Source: Myxococcales bacterium
GTDB taxonomy: Bacteria > Myxococcota > Polyangia > Polyangiales > Polyangiaceae
Assembly (NCBI GenBank): GCA_020430865.1
Contig: JAGQIY010000944.1
Span: 1-5,623, forward strand
Length of the DNA: 5,623 nt
Reading direction: 5' to 3'
The notes under the pieces are model-generated. The model was not told where the DNA came from, did no database searches, and saw only the letters and a list, made by a program, of their open reading frames with translations. Below are positions 5,420-5,623 of this stretch, one piece after another (the first letter of the stretch is position 1; every line of letters begins with the position of its first letter). Position numbers and translations under genes: made by a program.

Positions 5420-5623
5420 ATGAACCGACTCACCAAACTGACCACCTTGGCCCTCACCCTTTCCCTCCTGGGTTTGGGGGTGAGCAGCGCTGAAGCGAAG
5501 CCCAAGCCCAAGGCGGCCAGTGGTTCGAGCCGCGCGGAAACGCTGCGCGCTCCAAAACCGAAGAGCAGCATCGATACTCCCAAGGCCAAGACGAAGCGCG
5601 GCAAGCCTCTACGCCGCTCCCAG
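5420..5623 (+). CDS. Exported Lys/Pro/Arg-rich protein, N-terminus (partial at right edge)
   Basis: The first 68 residues of a protein running off the window; I do not recognise the family. Residues 1-26 form a Sec signal peptide: basic Arg3 and Lys6, a hydrophobic core from about 8 to 20 (TTLALTLSLLGLG), and an Ala-Glu-Ala cleavage site at 24-26. The exported part begins KPKPK and, over its first 42 residues, holds nine Lys and five Arg against two acidic residues, with repeated KPK and PKAK motifs, so it looks disordered and strongly basic, perhaps binding cell-wall or surface polymers. The ATG at 5420-5422 follows GGGGG (5411-5415) with a 4-base gap, an acceptable ribosome binding site. 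It is the only plus-strand gene in the window. The basic segment could be a tether before a folded domain outside the window. Confidence 0.7.
   Translation, partial: MNRLTKLTTLALTLSLLGLGVSSAEAKPKPKAASGSSRAETLRAPKPKSSIDTPKAKTKRGKPLRRSQ

Overview
The window is GC-rich, bacterial and chromosomal-looking. Its mix of genes (a membrane-bound GAF-GAF diguanylate cyclase, a Cys-type glutathione peroxidase, a beta-barrel outer-membrane protein and long GC-rich spacers) fits a Gram-negative deltaproteobacterial/myxobacterial genome. That assignment is inference from style and composition. I see no insertion sequence, phage gene, CRISPR array, tRNA or rRNA.

Layout from left to right: (1) 1-496, minus strand, the 5' third of cysS (cysteinyl-tRNA synthetase), cut by the window edge. 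(2) 497-1008, a gene-free spacer holding two near-identical 21-bp direct repeats. (3) 1009-3183, minus, a 724-residue diguanylate cyclase with six predicted membrane segments, two GAF domains and a complete GGEEF domain with an inhibitory site. (4) 3291-3779, minus, a thiol glutathione peroxidase. (5) 3882-4064, minus, a 60-residue protein resembling the YjfB putative motility family. (6) 4065-4327, a spacer with a strong hairpin downstream of the next gene. (7) 4328-5005, minus, a secreted beta-barrel outer-membrane protein with a clear ribosome binding site. (8) 5006-5419, a divergent promoter region with a UUCG-loop hairpin in the outer-membrane gene's leader and a possible ECF-type promoter. 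(9) 5420-5623, plus, the start of an exported Lys/Pro/Arg-rich protein, cut by the right edge.

Five genes lie head to tail on the minus strand, separated by 102-512 bases, so they need not form one operon. The diguanylate cyclase should make c-di-GMP in response to an unknown signal. The neighbouring YjfB-like protein may belong to the motility side of the same physiology, but this is only suggested by proximity. The peroxidase is a stand-alone antioxidant enzyme and cysS is housekeeping. No clearly new multi-gene system is visible. The points most worth a second look are the leader hairpin and possible ECF promoter of the outer-membrane gene, the spaced direct repeats upstream of cysS, the small YjfB-like protein, and the truncated basic exported protein.
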